Positions 48,187 to 61,500 of a stretch of 64,000 bases of DNA are shown here, in pieces. Position numbers and translations under genes: made by a program. The stretch lies in contig NC_065574.1 of assembly GCF_937616625.2 (NCBI RefSeq), positions 24,616,501 to 24,680,500 of the forward strand, in the 5' to 3' direction. The stretch comes from Mercurialis annua (lineage: Eukaryota; Streptophyta; Magnoliopsida; Malpighiales; Euphorbiaceae). The first letter of the stretch is position 1; each line of letters opens with the position of its first letter. The notes under the pieces are model-generated. The model worked only from the letters and a program-made list of their open reading frames with translations. It did not search any database and had not been told where the DNA came from.

Positions 48187-48920
48187 GAAACCGAACCGAA
48201 CCGACATTCCGAACCGAAACCGAACCGAAAATTAGAGTCGGATTCGGTTTAGGGTCATCATAAAAGCGGTTCGATTGGAAATATAAGGAAAAAACGGTTT
48301 TCGGTATTGTGGTCGGTTTTAAAAATATAATAACCGATAAAACCGAAATACCGATTAAAAAAAACGACGTCGTTTTTTATTTAAGTATGAAGCGCCGCTC
48401 TTTGTATTTGTATTATAAATATCACTTTATCATCTAACCCTAATAGAACATGTACCCACTCACTATCCACTCACTTCTTAAAATTTAACCTAACATCAGC
48501 CACCTCTTTTGTATTATCTCTCAAAATCGTTTCTTCATATAATAAACCCTAACTTCTTTCTCTTCAACTTTCTTTCCAGCCACACATTTCTATAAGGTTA
48601 ATTATGATTTTAAAGCTATTGAGTTTGGATCTCTGCAAATAAAGTAATGATTTTTCATTATTCTGTTTTTTTCAGTCTTTATATTAAATCTCTTGATTTT
48701 ATTTAACTCTAAAATTTGTTTAAACATTCTTTAGATCTATTTCAATTTCAAGCAAGAAGAAGGAGCAGAAGTGAAAATTCGTGACTTACAGTTACATTAC
48801 ATATATACCTGTTGCATTAATCTCAGGTGATTGTTTGTTATTTTTACTAATATTAACGCTCATTTGATATTCTTGTAGCTGGTATATTGATTACACTCAT
48901 AATTTTTTATATATTTTCAG
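48187..48920 (+). other. hAT 5' region: subterminal repeats and untranslated leader
   Basis: CCGAAC-rich subterminal repeats to about 48360, then AT-rich sequence with a likely promoter and leader. The start codon directly follows a strong splice acceptor (ATATTTTCAG, 48911-48920), suggesting an intron in the 5' leader, as in many plant hAT genes. Confidence 0.6.
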
Positions 48921-51087
48921 ATGGCTACTCCTACATCTCAGCCAAATCAAACTGAAATTAACATAAACAATGTTGCTGGTTGTTCCACTGACCAACCACA
49001 AGCAGCTGTTGTAGTGGGAGCATCTGAGCCTCAAATCCAAAAGGATGCAACTAGTGAGAAAAATCAGCCAAGAAAGCGTAAGTCTACTGTAAGTAAATCT
49101 CCTGTGTGGGAGCACTTCAAAAAAATCACTGATGAAGATGGTAGGGTAACTAGAGCTAGTTGTTTGTATTGTGCAAAAATCTTTCTCTGTCATTCAAAAT
49201 TCAATGGCACATCCTCACTTAGAGCACACATGCTAGCTTGTCTCAAAAATCCCCATAGCAAGGACCTTAGGCAAAAACTTTTGACTTTGAATCCTGTTAA
49301 AGAAAATATTGAGGGTGGTGATGGGATGGGAACATTAGGCACATGGAAATTCTCACAAGATGATGTTAGACAAGCTATAGTGTTCATGATAATCGTAGAT
49401 GAACTCCCTTTTAAATTTGTTGAAGGGGCTGGATTTAAAAGGCTAATACAAATAGCTTGTCCTAAGTTCAATATGCTTTCTAGGTGGAGTGTAACAAGGG
49501 ACTGTTATCAACTGTACTTGAATGAAAAGTTAAAACTGGGAGATTTTCTTAAAAATCACAGTCAAAGAGTATGTTTAACCACTGATTGTTGGACTAGTAT
49601 CCAAAGGATTAATTATATGTGCATAACTGTGCATTTCATAGATGATCAGTGGAAGCTTCATAAAAGAATATTGTCATTCATTCCAATATCATGTCATAGG
49701 GGTGAATATATTGCCATATCATTGGAAAATTGTTTGCTCAAGTGGGGTTTAAAGAACATCTTCACTATAACTGTTGATAATGCAAGTTCAAACAACACAA
49801 CACTTGCACATTTTAAGAAAAAATTGATGTCATGGGGAACTTCTGTAGCAAAATGTGATTACTTGCATATGAGGTGCATCTCACATATTCTTAACTTGGT
49901 TGTGAATGAGGGATTGAAAGATATTAATTCATCTGTAAAGAAGGTTAGGGAATGTGTCAAGTACATTAGGAACAGTCCTTCCCGTCTTAGAAAGTTTAAA
50001 GAGTATGCTGCATTTGTTCAGATTGAAACAAAGAAATCATTATGCCTAGATGTGCCTACCCATTGGAATTCAACATATTTAATGTTAAATGTTGCATGTA
50101 TGTATGAAAAGGCATTTGATAAGTATGATGAGCAAGAGTCATCATTTAGAGCAGATTTGAATGAAATTCCTGATATCATGGATTGGTCTTGTATTGCAAA
50201 ATTCAGTGAATGTTTGTCATATTTTTATGAGGCTACTTTGCGCATATCCGGGTCCTTATATGTTACCTCTAACTCCCACTTTCAAGAGGTTTCTGATCTG
50301 TGTTTGATTTTAAATGATATGATTGGTAGTCATGATGTTGAGATTAGACAATTGGGACTTAGTATGAAGTCTAAGTTTGATAGTTATTGGGGCGATCCAC
50401 ACAAAATGAACAAACTGATTTTTACTGCGTGTGTTTTTGACCCTTCTGCAAAGTTTGAGCAACTGAAATTTTCATTGATAACTGTGTTTGGAAAGGAAAA
50501 TGCTGAAATCTTATATGAGAGAATTAAGCTTGAATTGAATAATTTGTTTGAGGAGTATAGATCAAAATATGAGGGTGGAAGCATTATTCATAATCCTGCA
50601 ACACAATCTGAATCTGAAAATGTCTCGCAATCTGCTATTGTCCCTCAATCTGCTGATGTAACTAGTGTTCCTAAGTCCCGCTTTAAGGCAAGATTTAAAC
50701 AGCACCGAATAGAAATGGGGAGTTCTGTTATAAAAAAAAACAGAATTAGAGGTATATATGGATGAAGCCATTTTAGAGAATGAGGATTTAGATGTTTTAA
50801 AATGGTGGAAGCAAAACGAAGAAAGATTTCCCATTCTCTCAAAAATGGCTCGAGACATACTTGTTGTTCCCATTTCTACGGTTGCCTCTGAATCAGCTAT
50901 TAGTGCTAGTGGAAGAATTTTGGACTGCTTTAGGAGTTCTTTAACTCCGAAACTAATGGAAGCACTTATTTGTGCTCAAGATTGGCTTAGGCCTACACTG
51001 ACTCCGTTGATCGTTGAAGAGGTCTTGGATGATGTCGAAGAATTTGAAAAAGGTTATCAATTTTATCTTGAACATCATTCTCTTTAA
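48921..51087 (+). pseudogene. hAT transposase with one frameshift
   Basis: The first 614 codons are open from the ATG at 48921, then one shift leads to the last part (about 50740-51087). Domains: a basic patch RKRK at residues 51-54; a BED zinc finger with Cys81, Cys84, His103 and Cys107; the RNase H-like core with Asp222 (TTDCWTS) and Asp286 (TVDNASSN) as likely catalytic residues; the C-x2-H motif at 319-322; and the hATC dimerisation region (WWKQNEERFPILSKMARDIL ... TVASESAIS). The break is in a run of nine A at 50732-50740, where one base fewer would restore register. At about 720 residues in all, the length is normal for plant hAT transposases, which cut and paste the element in the nucleus. 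This recent lesion could still be an assembly error. Confidence 0.93.
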
Positions 51088-52257
51088 TTATAACCTTATA
51101 TTATTTCTAATTGTATTTGTTTTTTCTGATTTTGTAGATCATTTACCTGACAATGGAGGATGCTCTATGAACTGAATTGAATGGTGGAAGTTCAAGTAAA
51201 AGGTAAATATCCTAATCTGAGCTATAATGATTATATGATATTGTGATTAAATGCACAAATGTTTATTATTGTCCAAATATTTATTGGCAATGATGATGCT
51301 TCCACCAATATATTTCAGATATAACTAAGGCAAGTTTGTCATTAAATCATGCAGCCTCAGGTAAGTGGAAATGATAAAATGACAAAACAAGTCTGGTTAA
51401 ATGACCTGAAATTTTTTTATTCTGAGCCAACATCTTTACTACTTAGATTAGTTACTTCTATGGAGCACATTTTTCAATTGTTAGTTTTGATTTCAAAAAA
51501 GTTTTGTATAGCATATGTATTAAGTTGCAGATTTTTAATTGCTTGTCAATTTTCATTGTTAGTTTATTTATTAATTCATGTATATTTTATGTGCAGGTGG
51601 TGATTATTTTGGATTTTGTATATTTTTGTGAGTGAATATTTTTGTGCATATGGACTCAAGTCATGGAGTACACTCATCTGCATCAACCATTTTTGAGTTA
51701 GTTGATTGCAGCAGCAACTTTCAACTTTGCAGTCTTCTTCTTACTTGGCCAATTCGTTACTTGGCTGCATATATTGAAGGCTTATCAGATTTTTTGTATT
51801 TAAAAACTGATTGCAGAGAGTTGCTATTTTTGTGGCTACTTCTATGTTGAAACTTATTAGATATTTTGATCATATTATCAGTTTCTACTCTTAAGTAGTA
51901 TATATATCTGACATATGTTTGGTTGTAAGAACAAGAAAACCAATTATATATTTTGATATATTTTCAAAATTGTGCCAGGAGCTGTATTTGTAGTTGAATT
52001 GCACATTTAATTGCTTTTAGGTACATAGGGTAGTAATAATTTGTAATTATACTATTAAATGTTATTGATTGGGAAAGCCCATTAAAAGGCCCAAAACCGA
52101 TTTACAAAACCGAAAACCGCACCGAACCGACCAAAATTTTCGGTAGTAAAAAATATCGGTTTTGAGTGAAAAATATAAATTTCGGTTTTAAATTTACAAG
52201 TTCCGACAACCGACCGGTTTTACTGATTTGACTTCCGAACCGAACCGAAAAACCGTT
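51088..52257. other. hAT 3' region, noncoding
   Basis: AT-rich sequence after the transposase stop, with short chance frames (51349-51603, 51632-51850), then CCGAAC-type subterminal repeats from about 52090. No second gene is seen. Confidence 0.6.
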
Positions 52258-53124
52258 TGCACACCCCTAATGCTACCTAATGGGCATCATTAGGACTGCG
52301 TGCGCACCGGTATTGATCTGGGTAAGTTATATATGGAAATATGGTAACTCGGTGTGAGCGTAGCTCTCGGGACCAAGTAGAGTAACTCGGTGTAGTTCAG
52401 CTCTCGGGACTCTAGTATAAGTGTGGTCAGTGGTAACTCGGTGTAGCTCAGCTCTCGGGACCAGACCTATTGGATTATGTTTATTATTTAGAATTGTGGA
52501 TTATGGTTCCAACTATTATTCGTAATATTGTTATTAAATGTTTTAAACGGTTTTAAAGGTTTTCAACTTAATAAATGTAGATAGTGGTATAAACTCATCT
52601 CAGTATATTTGACCCCGTTGTTTTCCCAATTTTCCCCAGGGTTATGATCTGAGAGAGTCTGGCGATCTCCGCATTTATTTTCCTCGGAGGTTCCATTTAT
52701 TTTTGATAAACTGTAAAACTGTTTTATTCTTAGACCGCAGTAGTAACTATACGTCTTTATTATTATTATATATTTTGTCGGATTGGTTCGACTGGTTATA
52801 TTGTTTTGGCATGTTATATTATTTACATTGGTTTATGATAAATCTATTTTAGACTCAAAATTGGATAAGCATGTTATATTAACTGTTGAATATTATAACT
52901 GCTAGATTTAGGCTGAAGTCTCGGTTTCCCCCGAGCATTGGTTTTCTGCAAGTTTATGTGTTCATATGATAATTGAAAGGCTAGCTACGGGTGTTGGTAC
53001 AACATTACCCATATTCTAGCGCCGGTCGCGATTCATGAAAATGGGTCGTGACAATGGCAACCGTTTTTTAAAACAATTATAGAAATGTTTTTATGTTTAT
53101 GTTTTAAAAACAGTTATTTTTAAT

Positions 53125-53141
53125 CCCCAGTGGAGTCGCCA
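53125..53141 (-). other. Primer-binding site of Tat-like element
   Basis: Minus strand TGGCGACTCCACTGGGG, one base after the LTR. This is the Arg-tRNA-type site characteristic of plant Ogre/Tat elements. It settles both lineage and direction. Confidence 0.85.
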
Positions 53142-53142
53142 C

Positions 53143-55502
53143 TATGAGCGGATCGGGGTTCGGGGGCGGCTCGCCCAAGGCTTATGGCGGACTTCTCGAT
53201 CTGGAAATGGTTTGAAAAATGGAGTCGCCACCTAGTTCAACTAGGAAATGCCTTTTAACCGACTGGATAGTCTTACTCGCCTCAGGTAAGACTATCGTGC
53301 ATCGGACCAAAGACAAGGGTTCGTGGACCTCCACGAGTCTCATGTGCTTGGATTATCAGTTACCGACTTTATTTTCTGGACATATTCGTTTTATATCTCA
53401 TCTCAACTGTATATGCAGTTCACAGGATATGAAAGCTGTAAATAAACAAGTATGAAAGCAGTAAACACGTTTGACGCGCATATGACTCCATATGGACTAG
53501 CATTTGAGGCAAGTAGCAGGTACTCCTAAGCATACATATAACCTTAGAGGTTTCTAGCAAATAGTCATAAGTCTGCCTCGTTTGGATTAATTACATGCAC
53601 AAAGCCTAAAACCGGATGTATAAATGTGATTGATTGATTTTATTAGGTGATCTTGAAAGACCTATACAACCGTTACTACATTTTCGTATTAGTCCTACGA
53701 TGTCTAAGTTATGGGCTGGATTTGCATTAATGGGCGAATTTTGAGTGATTAGTCCTTTAACCGATTATTATTTGATTTAGATGCTTTTGGAAAGCAGAAA
53801 ACATTGCAGGCATGCTCATGAGCAGTTGGATATACATACAAGGTTAGAGATACTTTTAAACCTCGTTGACTTTGAGTTCTTGGCACTCGCGCGGGTTTTG
53901 ACCATCAGTATGGTCAAAATGGGCTTTCGGTCAGATCATGAGAGTTGTGCATCTCGTCGATCCGGTTCTACTGGTTTGATCCGGAGTCAATTCCAAGTTC
54001 GGGTTAGCCTGAAATCGGCTCTGGAAGTTGCTGGTTTGCTGGGCGTCGGGCTCGTGGGCCCGGTTTATACACTATGTTACATATTTGAACTTCTGGGTCC
54101 GTTTTACATCAGGTCTGGCCCGTTACAATACAGAATATTAAACTACACTAAATTCTCTACTTCTGGGTTCAAACTGGGCCTGATTTGAAGTCCAGATGGG
54201 CCCGAAAACGCGTCTGAAAGTTTGGATCGAAGTCTGGAAAATCTGGGAAGCGAATCTGGAAGCTTGGAAAGGAAGAACACGGCGCCGGTTCATAGTGCCG
54301 GCGCTGGCAGTGTGACATGGCGGTGGCGGCGACTCGTTTTTTTGTTTTGCTTCGTTCTCACTCGTTTTAACTTCGTTTTTCATGCAAAAGTAGTCAAAAC
54401 TGCATAAAATCGAACAAGGAATCCAAAAAACTCATAATTGAAGTGTTTAAAGCTCATCTATGCAAAAATATTTTCTGGGCAGCAAGTACGGTTTTAAGGT
54501 TTTCATGGCAAAACTAGCTAAAATCTCCTAGAAACATGCATTCCAAGAGTTCTAAATTGATTGTGTTTTGGTATTGAACATTAAAAAAAGCTAATTATAG
54601 TGATTAAGATGCTTTTTCATCGAATTTTATGGTATTTATTTAAATCATCGAATTGATTGATTAAGGCTATTTAATGGCAAATAAGCAATCATAGGCTAAA
54701 CATGCATCCTAAAGTTCACAAATACAGCAATTAATGTAATTATATATGCAAAATATGGCAAAATCAAAAGAACAATATTGAGGGTCCTCAGAAATACCGT
54801 TTTGAGTCCTTGGCTCGTTTTATGGCGAAGTGGATGCGGAATCCAGCTTCGAATCTGTACAGGGCCTGCGTTCTTGGAGAATCAGCACGTGTTTAATGTT
54901 TTCAGGACTTGATTTAGTGTGTGTGTGTGTGAGATGGCCGAATTCTACTGGTTAATTTTAGGGTTTGTGTGCCAGCTTTTGTCAGGCTGGCTTAAGGCTG
55001 TATTTATAGGGATTAGGGTTGACCTAGGGTTTGGTTAGAGTCTTCGAGGGTTTAAACTGTTAAGTGATAAGTCATTAGGTATTAAGATTAGCTTTAAACT
55101 CTATATAATTAATTAAATTCGGATTTTGACTTGCTAGCTAAGTAAAAATGTGCTAAAGGTCTATTTTGGTGCCTAAAAGTGCTAAAAAGGCTACTAAGGT
55201 CCTATGGGTTTGGTCAAGGTCAATTTCAGTCCGTCAAACTTGGAAATTGGCCCATAAACTTCTAAAATAGGGCAATTAGTCCAATTTCTAGGCTTAGATT
55301 ACAATCTCTTTGGATTTTTATGGGCTATTCACGCCAAATTACGTTTCAATCCTCAAAGTTTACAGCTGTATACAGGTTACGCCTGCTTAAATTCCAGCAA
55401 GCAAATCAAAAGCTCGTCACCCAAAAAGATTTCTCTAAAAATCATCATTGGATGCTTCAGTTCCGTATCAGTTTTTACCTGTCCGAAAAATAGGTGTCTA
55501 CA
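53143..55502 (-). repeat. 5' LTR of Tat-like element (minus strand)
   Basis: 2360 bp, the longer and more complete LTR. On the minus strand it begins TGTAGACACC and ends CCGCTCATA (CACA in the partner, so one G/C to A/T change). Minus-strand TATA box at 55001-55008. A short (GT)n run at about 54917-54930 is absent from the partner. The 135-codon plus-strand open frame at 53781-54188 lies in the part deleted from the other LTR, is antisense to the element, and has no domain. Confidence 0.88.
55001..55008 (-). promoter_or_regulatory. TATA box of Tat-like LTR (5' copy)
   Basis: TATAAATA on the minus strand, conserved in both LTRs; it would drive the element's genomic RNA toward lower coordinates. 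Confidence 0.65.
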
Positions 55503-58500
55503 CCAATCCAAACGTTTAAAACGATACGAAACAAATCCAAACGTTTCACCTTTTTAGCGATTTACGCAAACATTTACAAACGTTACGAAACAAATCCAAA
55601 CGTTTCCCCTTTTAGCGATTTAAGCCAGACTTTTACAAACGTTACGAAACAAATCCAAACATTTCGTCTTTTTAGCAATTTAAGCCAAACGTTTAAAACA
55701 TTACGAAACCAATCCAAACTTTTCACCTTTTTAGCGATTTAAGCCAAACGTTTACAAACGTTACGAAAAAAATCCAAACGTATCACCTTTTTAGTGATTT
55801 AAGCCAAACGTTTAAAACATTATGAAATCAATCCAAACGTTTAAAATGTTACCAAAAAAAATCCAAACGTTTCACCTTTTGAGCGATTTAAGCCAAACGT
55901 TTACAAACATATCAAAATGTTTCACTTTTTTAACGATTTAAGCCAAACGTTTAAAACGTTACGAAACAAATCCAAACGTTTAAAACGTTACAAAATAAGT
56001 CCAAATGTTTCTTCGTTTTAGCGATTTAAGCCAACCATCTACAAACAATACAAAAGAAATCCAAACGTTTCACCTTTTTAACGATTAAGCCAAACGTTCA
56101 AAACGTTACGAAACAAATCCAAACGTTTAAAACGTTACAAAACAAATCCAAACGTTTCTTTGTTTTAACGATTTATGCAAAATATTTACAAACGATACAA
56201 AAGAAATCCAAATGTTTCACCTTTTTAGTGATTTAAGCCAAACATTTAAGACGTTACGAAACCAATCCAAACGTTTCCCCTTTTTAGCGATTTAAGTCTA
56301 ACGTTTACAAACGTTGCGAAACAAATCCAAACGTTTCCCCTTTTTAGCGATTTAAGCAAACATTTACAAATGTTACGAAACAAATCCAAACGTTTCCCCT
56401 TTTAAGCGATTTAGGCCAAATGTTTACAAACGTTGCGAAACAAATCCAAACGTTTCCCCTTTTTAACGATATAAGTCAATCGTTTAAAACGTTTCAAAAC
56501 AAATCCAAACATTTCTCCGTCTTAGCGATTTAAGGCAAACGTTTACAAACATTAGGAAACAAATCCAAACATTTGAAATGTTACAAAACAAATCCAAACG
56601 TTTCTCCATTTTAGCGATTTAAGCCAAACGTTTACAAACATTACGAAACAAATCCAAACGTTTCGCCTTTTTAGCAATTTAAGTCAAACGTTTAAAACGT
56701 TGCGAAACCAATCCAAATGTTTCCGCTTTTTAGCGATTTAAGAGAAATGTTTACAAGCATTACAAAACAAATCCAAACGTTTCACCTTTTTAACGGTTTA
56801 AGCCGCACGTTTGAAAGGTTACGAACTAAATCCAAACGTTTAAAACGTTACAAAACAAATCCAAACATTTCTTCGTTTTAGCGATTTAAGACAAACGTTT
56901 ACAAATGTTACGAAACAAATCCAAATGTTTCACCTTTTTAGAATTTAAGACAAATGTTTAAAACGTTACAAACGAATCCAAATGTTTCACCTTTTTAGCG
57001 ATTTAGGCCAAATGTATACAAACGTTACGAAAAAATCCAACGTTTCACCTTTTTACCGATTTATGCCAAACATTTAAAACGTTACGAAACAAATTCAAAC
57101 GTTTAAAACCTTACAAAACAAATCCAAACATTTCTCCGTTTTAGCGATTTATGCCAAATGTTTACAAACATTACGAAACAAATCCAAACGTTTCCCCTTT
57201 TTAACGATTTAAGCCAAACGCTTAAAACGTTGCGAAACAAATCCAAACGTTTAAAACGTTACAAAACAAATCCAAACGTTTCTCATTTTTAACGATTTAA
57301 ACCAAATGTTTACAAATATTACGAAACAATTCCAAACGTTTCCCCTTTTTAGCGATTTAAGTGAAAAGTTTAAAACGTTAGGAAACCAATCCAACGTTTC
57401 ACCTTATTAGTGATTTATGCAAAACATTTACAAACGTTATGAAGGAAATTCAAAATTTTCCCCTTTTTAGCGATTTAAGCCAAACGTTTAAAACGTTATA
57501 AAACACATTGAAACGTTTCTTCCCTTTAGTGATTTAAGCCAAACTTTTACAAACATTACGAAACAAATCCCAACGTTTCACATTTTTAGCGATTTAAGCC
57601 AAACGTTTAAAACGTTTCGAAACCAATCCAAACGTTTCACCTTTTTAGCGATTTATGCCAAACATTTACAAACGTTACGATACAAATCAAAATGTTCCAC
57701 CTTTTTAGCGATTTAAGCCAAACGTTTACAAAAGTTACAAAACAAATTCAAACGTTTCAAACATTACGAAACAAATCCAAACGTTTCACCTTTTTAGCGA
57801 TTTACGCAAACGTTTAAAAACGTTACGAAACAAATCCAGACGTTTCACCTTTTAAGCAATTTAAGCCAAACATTTACAAACGTTACGAAACAAATCCAAA
57901 CGTTTCACCTTTTTAGCAATTTAAGCCAAACGTTTAAAACGTTACGAAACGAACCCAAACTTTTCACCTTTCTAGCGATTGAAGCCAAACGTTTACAAAC
58001 GTTATGAAATAAATCCAAACGTTTTCCCTTTTTAACGATTTAAGCCAAACATTTAAAACATTATGAAACCAATCCAAACGTTTAAAACGTTACGAAACAA
58101 ATCCAAACAAATCCAAACGTTTAAAACTTTAAAACAAATCCAAACGTTTAAAACAAATCCAAACGTTTAAAACTTTAAAACAAATCCAAACGTTTAAAAC
58201 AAATCCAAATGTTTAAAATGTTATGAAACAAATCTAAACGTTTAAAACTTTACGAAACAAATCCAAACATTTAAAACGTTATGAAACCAATCCAAACGTT
58301 TAAAACGATACGAAATAAATCCAAATGTTTCACCTTTTTAGCGATTTAAGCAAACGTTTACAAACATTACGAAACAAATCCAAACGTTTCACCTTTTAGC
58401 GATTTAGGCCAAACTTTTACAAACGTTACGAAATATATCCAAACGTTTCACCTTTTTAGCAATTTAAGCCAAACGTTTAAAACGTTACGAAACCAATCCA

Positions 58501-61500
58501 AACGTTTCACCTTTTTAAAAATTTAAGCCAAACTTTTACAAATGTTACGAAACAAATCCAAGCATTTCACCCTTTTAGCGATTTAAGCCAAATGTTTAAA
58601 ATGTTACGAAACCAATCCAACTGTTTCAAATGTTACGAAACAAATCCAAACATTTCACGTTTTTAGCAACTTAAGCCAAACCTTTACAAACATTACGAAA
58701 CAAATCCAAACGTTTCACCTTTATAACGAACTAAGCCAAACATTTAAAACTTTACAGAACAAATTCAAACGTTTAAAATGTTTTAGCGATTTAAGCAAAA
58801 CTTTTAAAACGTTACGAAACAAATCCAAACGTTTATAACGTTACAAAACAAATCCAAATGTTTCTTCCTTTTAGCGCTTTAAGGCAAACGTTTACAAACA
58901 TTACAAAACAAGTCCCAACGTATCACCTTTTTAGCGATTTTAGCCAAACGTTTAAAACGTTACGAAACCAATTCAAATGTTTCACCTTAATAGAGATTTA
59001 AGCTAAACGTTTGCAAACGTTACGAAACAAATCCAAACGTTTCACCTTTTAGCAATTTAAGCAAAACGTTTACAAACGTTACGAAACAAATCCAAACGTT
59101 TAAAACTTTACGAAAAAAATCCAAACGTTTAAAACGTTACGAAACCAATCCAAACGTTTAAAACGATACGAAATAAATCCAAACATTTCACCTTTTTAGC
59201 GATTTAAGCAAACGTTTACAAACATTACGAAACAAATCCAAACGTTTCACCTTTTTAGCGATTTAAGCCAAACATTTACAAACGTTACGAAACAAATCCA
59301 AACGTTTCATCTTTTTAGCAATTAAAGCCAAACATTTAAAAAGTTACGAAACCAATCCAAACGTTTCACCTTTTTAGCGATTTAAGCCAAACGTTTACAA
59401 ACGTTACGAAACAAATCCAAACGTTTCACCTTTTTAACGATTTAACCCAAATGTTTAAAACGTTACGAAACCAATCCAAACGTTTAAAATGTTATGAAAC
59501 AAATCCAACCGTTTCACCTTTTTAGCGATTTAAGCCAAACGTTTACAAACATTATGAAACTAATCCAAACGCTACACCTTTTTAGCGATTGAAGCCCAAC
59601 ATTTAAAACATTATGAAACAAATTCAAACGTCTAAGACGTTTCAAAACAAATCCAAACGTTTCTCCGTTTTAGCAATTTAAGACAAAAGTTTACAATTGT
59701 TAAGAAAACAATCCAAATGTTTAACCTTTTTAGCTATTTAAGCCAAACGTTTAAAACGTTACGAAACAAATCCAAATGTTTAAAACATTACAAAAAAAAT
59801 CCAAACGTTTTTTCTTTTAGCGATTTAGGCCAAACGTTTACAAACATTACAATACAAATCCCAACATTTCACCTTTTTAGCGATTTAAGCCAAACGTTTA
59901 AAACATTACGAAACAATTCCAAATGTTTCACTTTTTTAGCGATTTAAGCCAAACGTTTGCAAACGTTACGATACAAGTTCAAACGTTTAACCTTTTTAGC
60001 AATCTAAGCCAAACGTTTACAAACGTTATGAAACAAATCCAAACGTTTAAAACGTTACGAAGCAAATCCAAACGTTTAACACATTATGAAACAAATCCAA
60101 ACGTTTAAAACGTTACAAAAAAATCTTAACTTTTCTTCCTTTTAGCGATTTACGCCAAACGTTTACAAACATTACGAAACAAATCCCAACTTTTCGCCTT
60201 TTTAGCGATTTTAGCCAAACGTTTAAAACGTTACGAAACAAATCCAAACGTTTCACCTTTTTAGCGATTTAAGTCAAACGTTTACAAACGTTCCGATACA
60301 AATCTAAACGTTTCAAATGTTACAAAACAAATCCAAACGTTTCTTCCTTTTTGCGATTTAAGCCAAACGTTTACGAACATTACGAAACAAATTCCAACGT
60401 TTCACCTTTTAAGCGATTTAAGTCAAACGTTTAAAACGTTACAAAACCAATCCAAACGTTTCACCTTTTTAGCGATTTAAGCCAAACGTTTACAAACGTT
60501 ACGATACAAATCCAAACGTTTCCCCTTTTTAGCGATTTAAGCCAAACGTTTATAAACGTTACGAAACAAATCCAAACATTTAAAACGTTATGAAACAAAT
60601 CCAAACGTTTAAAAATTTACGAAACAAATCCAAACATTTAAAACGTTATGAAACCAATCCAAACATTTAAAAAGATAAGAAACAAATCCAAACGTTTCAC
60701 CTTTTTAGCGATTTAAGCAAACGTTTACAAAAATTACGAAACAAATCCAAACGTTTCACCTTTTTAGCGATTTAAGCCAAACATTTACAAACGTTACGAA
60801 ACAAATCCAAACGTTTTCTATTTTTAGCAATTTAAGCCAAACGTTTAAAACGTTACGAAACCAATCCAAACGTTTCACTTTTTTAGCGATTTAAGCCAAA
60901 CGTTTGCAAACGTTACGATACAAGTCCAGACGTTTAACCTTTTTAGCAATTTAAGCCAAACGTTTACAAACGTTATGAAACAAATCCAAACGTTTAAAAC
61001 GTTATGAAGCAAATCCAAACGTTTAACACATTACGAAACAAATCCAAACGTTTAAAAGGTAACAAAAAAAATCTAAACTTTTCTTCCTTTTAGTGATTTA
61101 AGCCAAACGTTTACAAACATTACGAAACAGATCCCAACGTTTCACCTTTTTAGCGATTTTAGCCAAACGTTTAAAACATTACGAAACAAATCCAAACGTT
61201 TCACCTTTTTAGCGATTTAAGTCAAACGTTTACAAACGTTACGATACAAATCTAAACGTTTCAAATGTTACAAAACAAATCCAAACGTTTCTTCCTTTTT
61301 GCGATTTAAGCCAAACGTTTACGAACATTACGAAACAAATTCCAACGTTTCACCTTTTAAGCGATTTAAGTCAAACGTTTAAAACGTTACAAAACCAATC
61401 CAAACGTTTCACTTTTTTAGCGATTTAAGCCAAACGTTTACAAACGTTACGATACAAATCCAAACGTTTCCCCTTTTTAGCGATTTAAGCCAAACGTTTA

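Larger units (their letters stand above)
48175..52269 (+). mobile_element. hAT DNA transposon, near-complete
   Basis: 4095 bp with terminal inverted repeats TAGGGGTGTGCA (48175-48186) and TGCACACCCCTA (52258-52269), and a perfect 8-bp target duplication ATGCTACC (48167-48174 and 52270-52277). Both are hallmarks of the hAT superfamily. Subterminal zones are packed with CCGAAC and ACCGAA motifs (48189-48360 and 52090-52255), which likely bind the transposase. The transposase occupies 48921-51087. The remaining 1.2 kb before the right end is AT-rich with no further gene. Confidence 0.97.
46067..53053 (+). mobile_element. Ty3/gypsy-type solo LTR (copy B), interrupted by hAT
   Basis: Starts TGTAATACCCCG and ends GGGTCGTGACA, flanked by a perfect duplication ATGGC (46062-46066 and 53054-53058). 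Without the hAT element and its duplication it is about 2.9 kb, the same family as copies A and C. It sits only about 85 bp from the primer-binding site of the Tat-like element. It contains a cluster of small hairpins at 46251-46352 that copy A lacks, and the family repeat (CTCGGTGTAGCTCAGCTCTC) at 52345-52465. Confidence 0.92.
36640..55502 (-). mobile_element. Tat/Ogre-like Ty3/gypsy element, gag-pol absent, with nested inserts
   Basis: LTRs at 36640-38248 and 53143-55502 are flanked by the perfect 5-bp duplication CCAAT (36635-36639 and 55503-55507) in satellite DNA. The strand comes from two signals: on the minus strand the LTR at 53143 is followed by TGGCGACTCCACTGGGG (the Arg-tRNA-type primer site typical of Ogre/Tat elements), and the LTR at 38248 is preceded by AAAGAGGGGGCAAAC. 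Without nested DNA the element is about 11.9 kb. I find no gag, protease, RT or integrase in its interior on either strand. It does hold an antisense PMD gene and minisatellites. It probably moved with help from autonomous relatives. Confidence 0.85.

Noticed and set aside
53781..54188. 135-codon open frame in the 5' LTR of the Tat-like element
   Set aside because: Antisense to the element, absent from the partner LTR through the length difference, and no recognisable domain.
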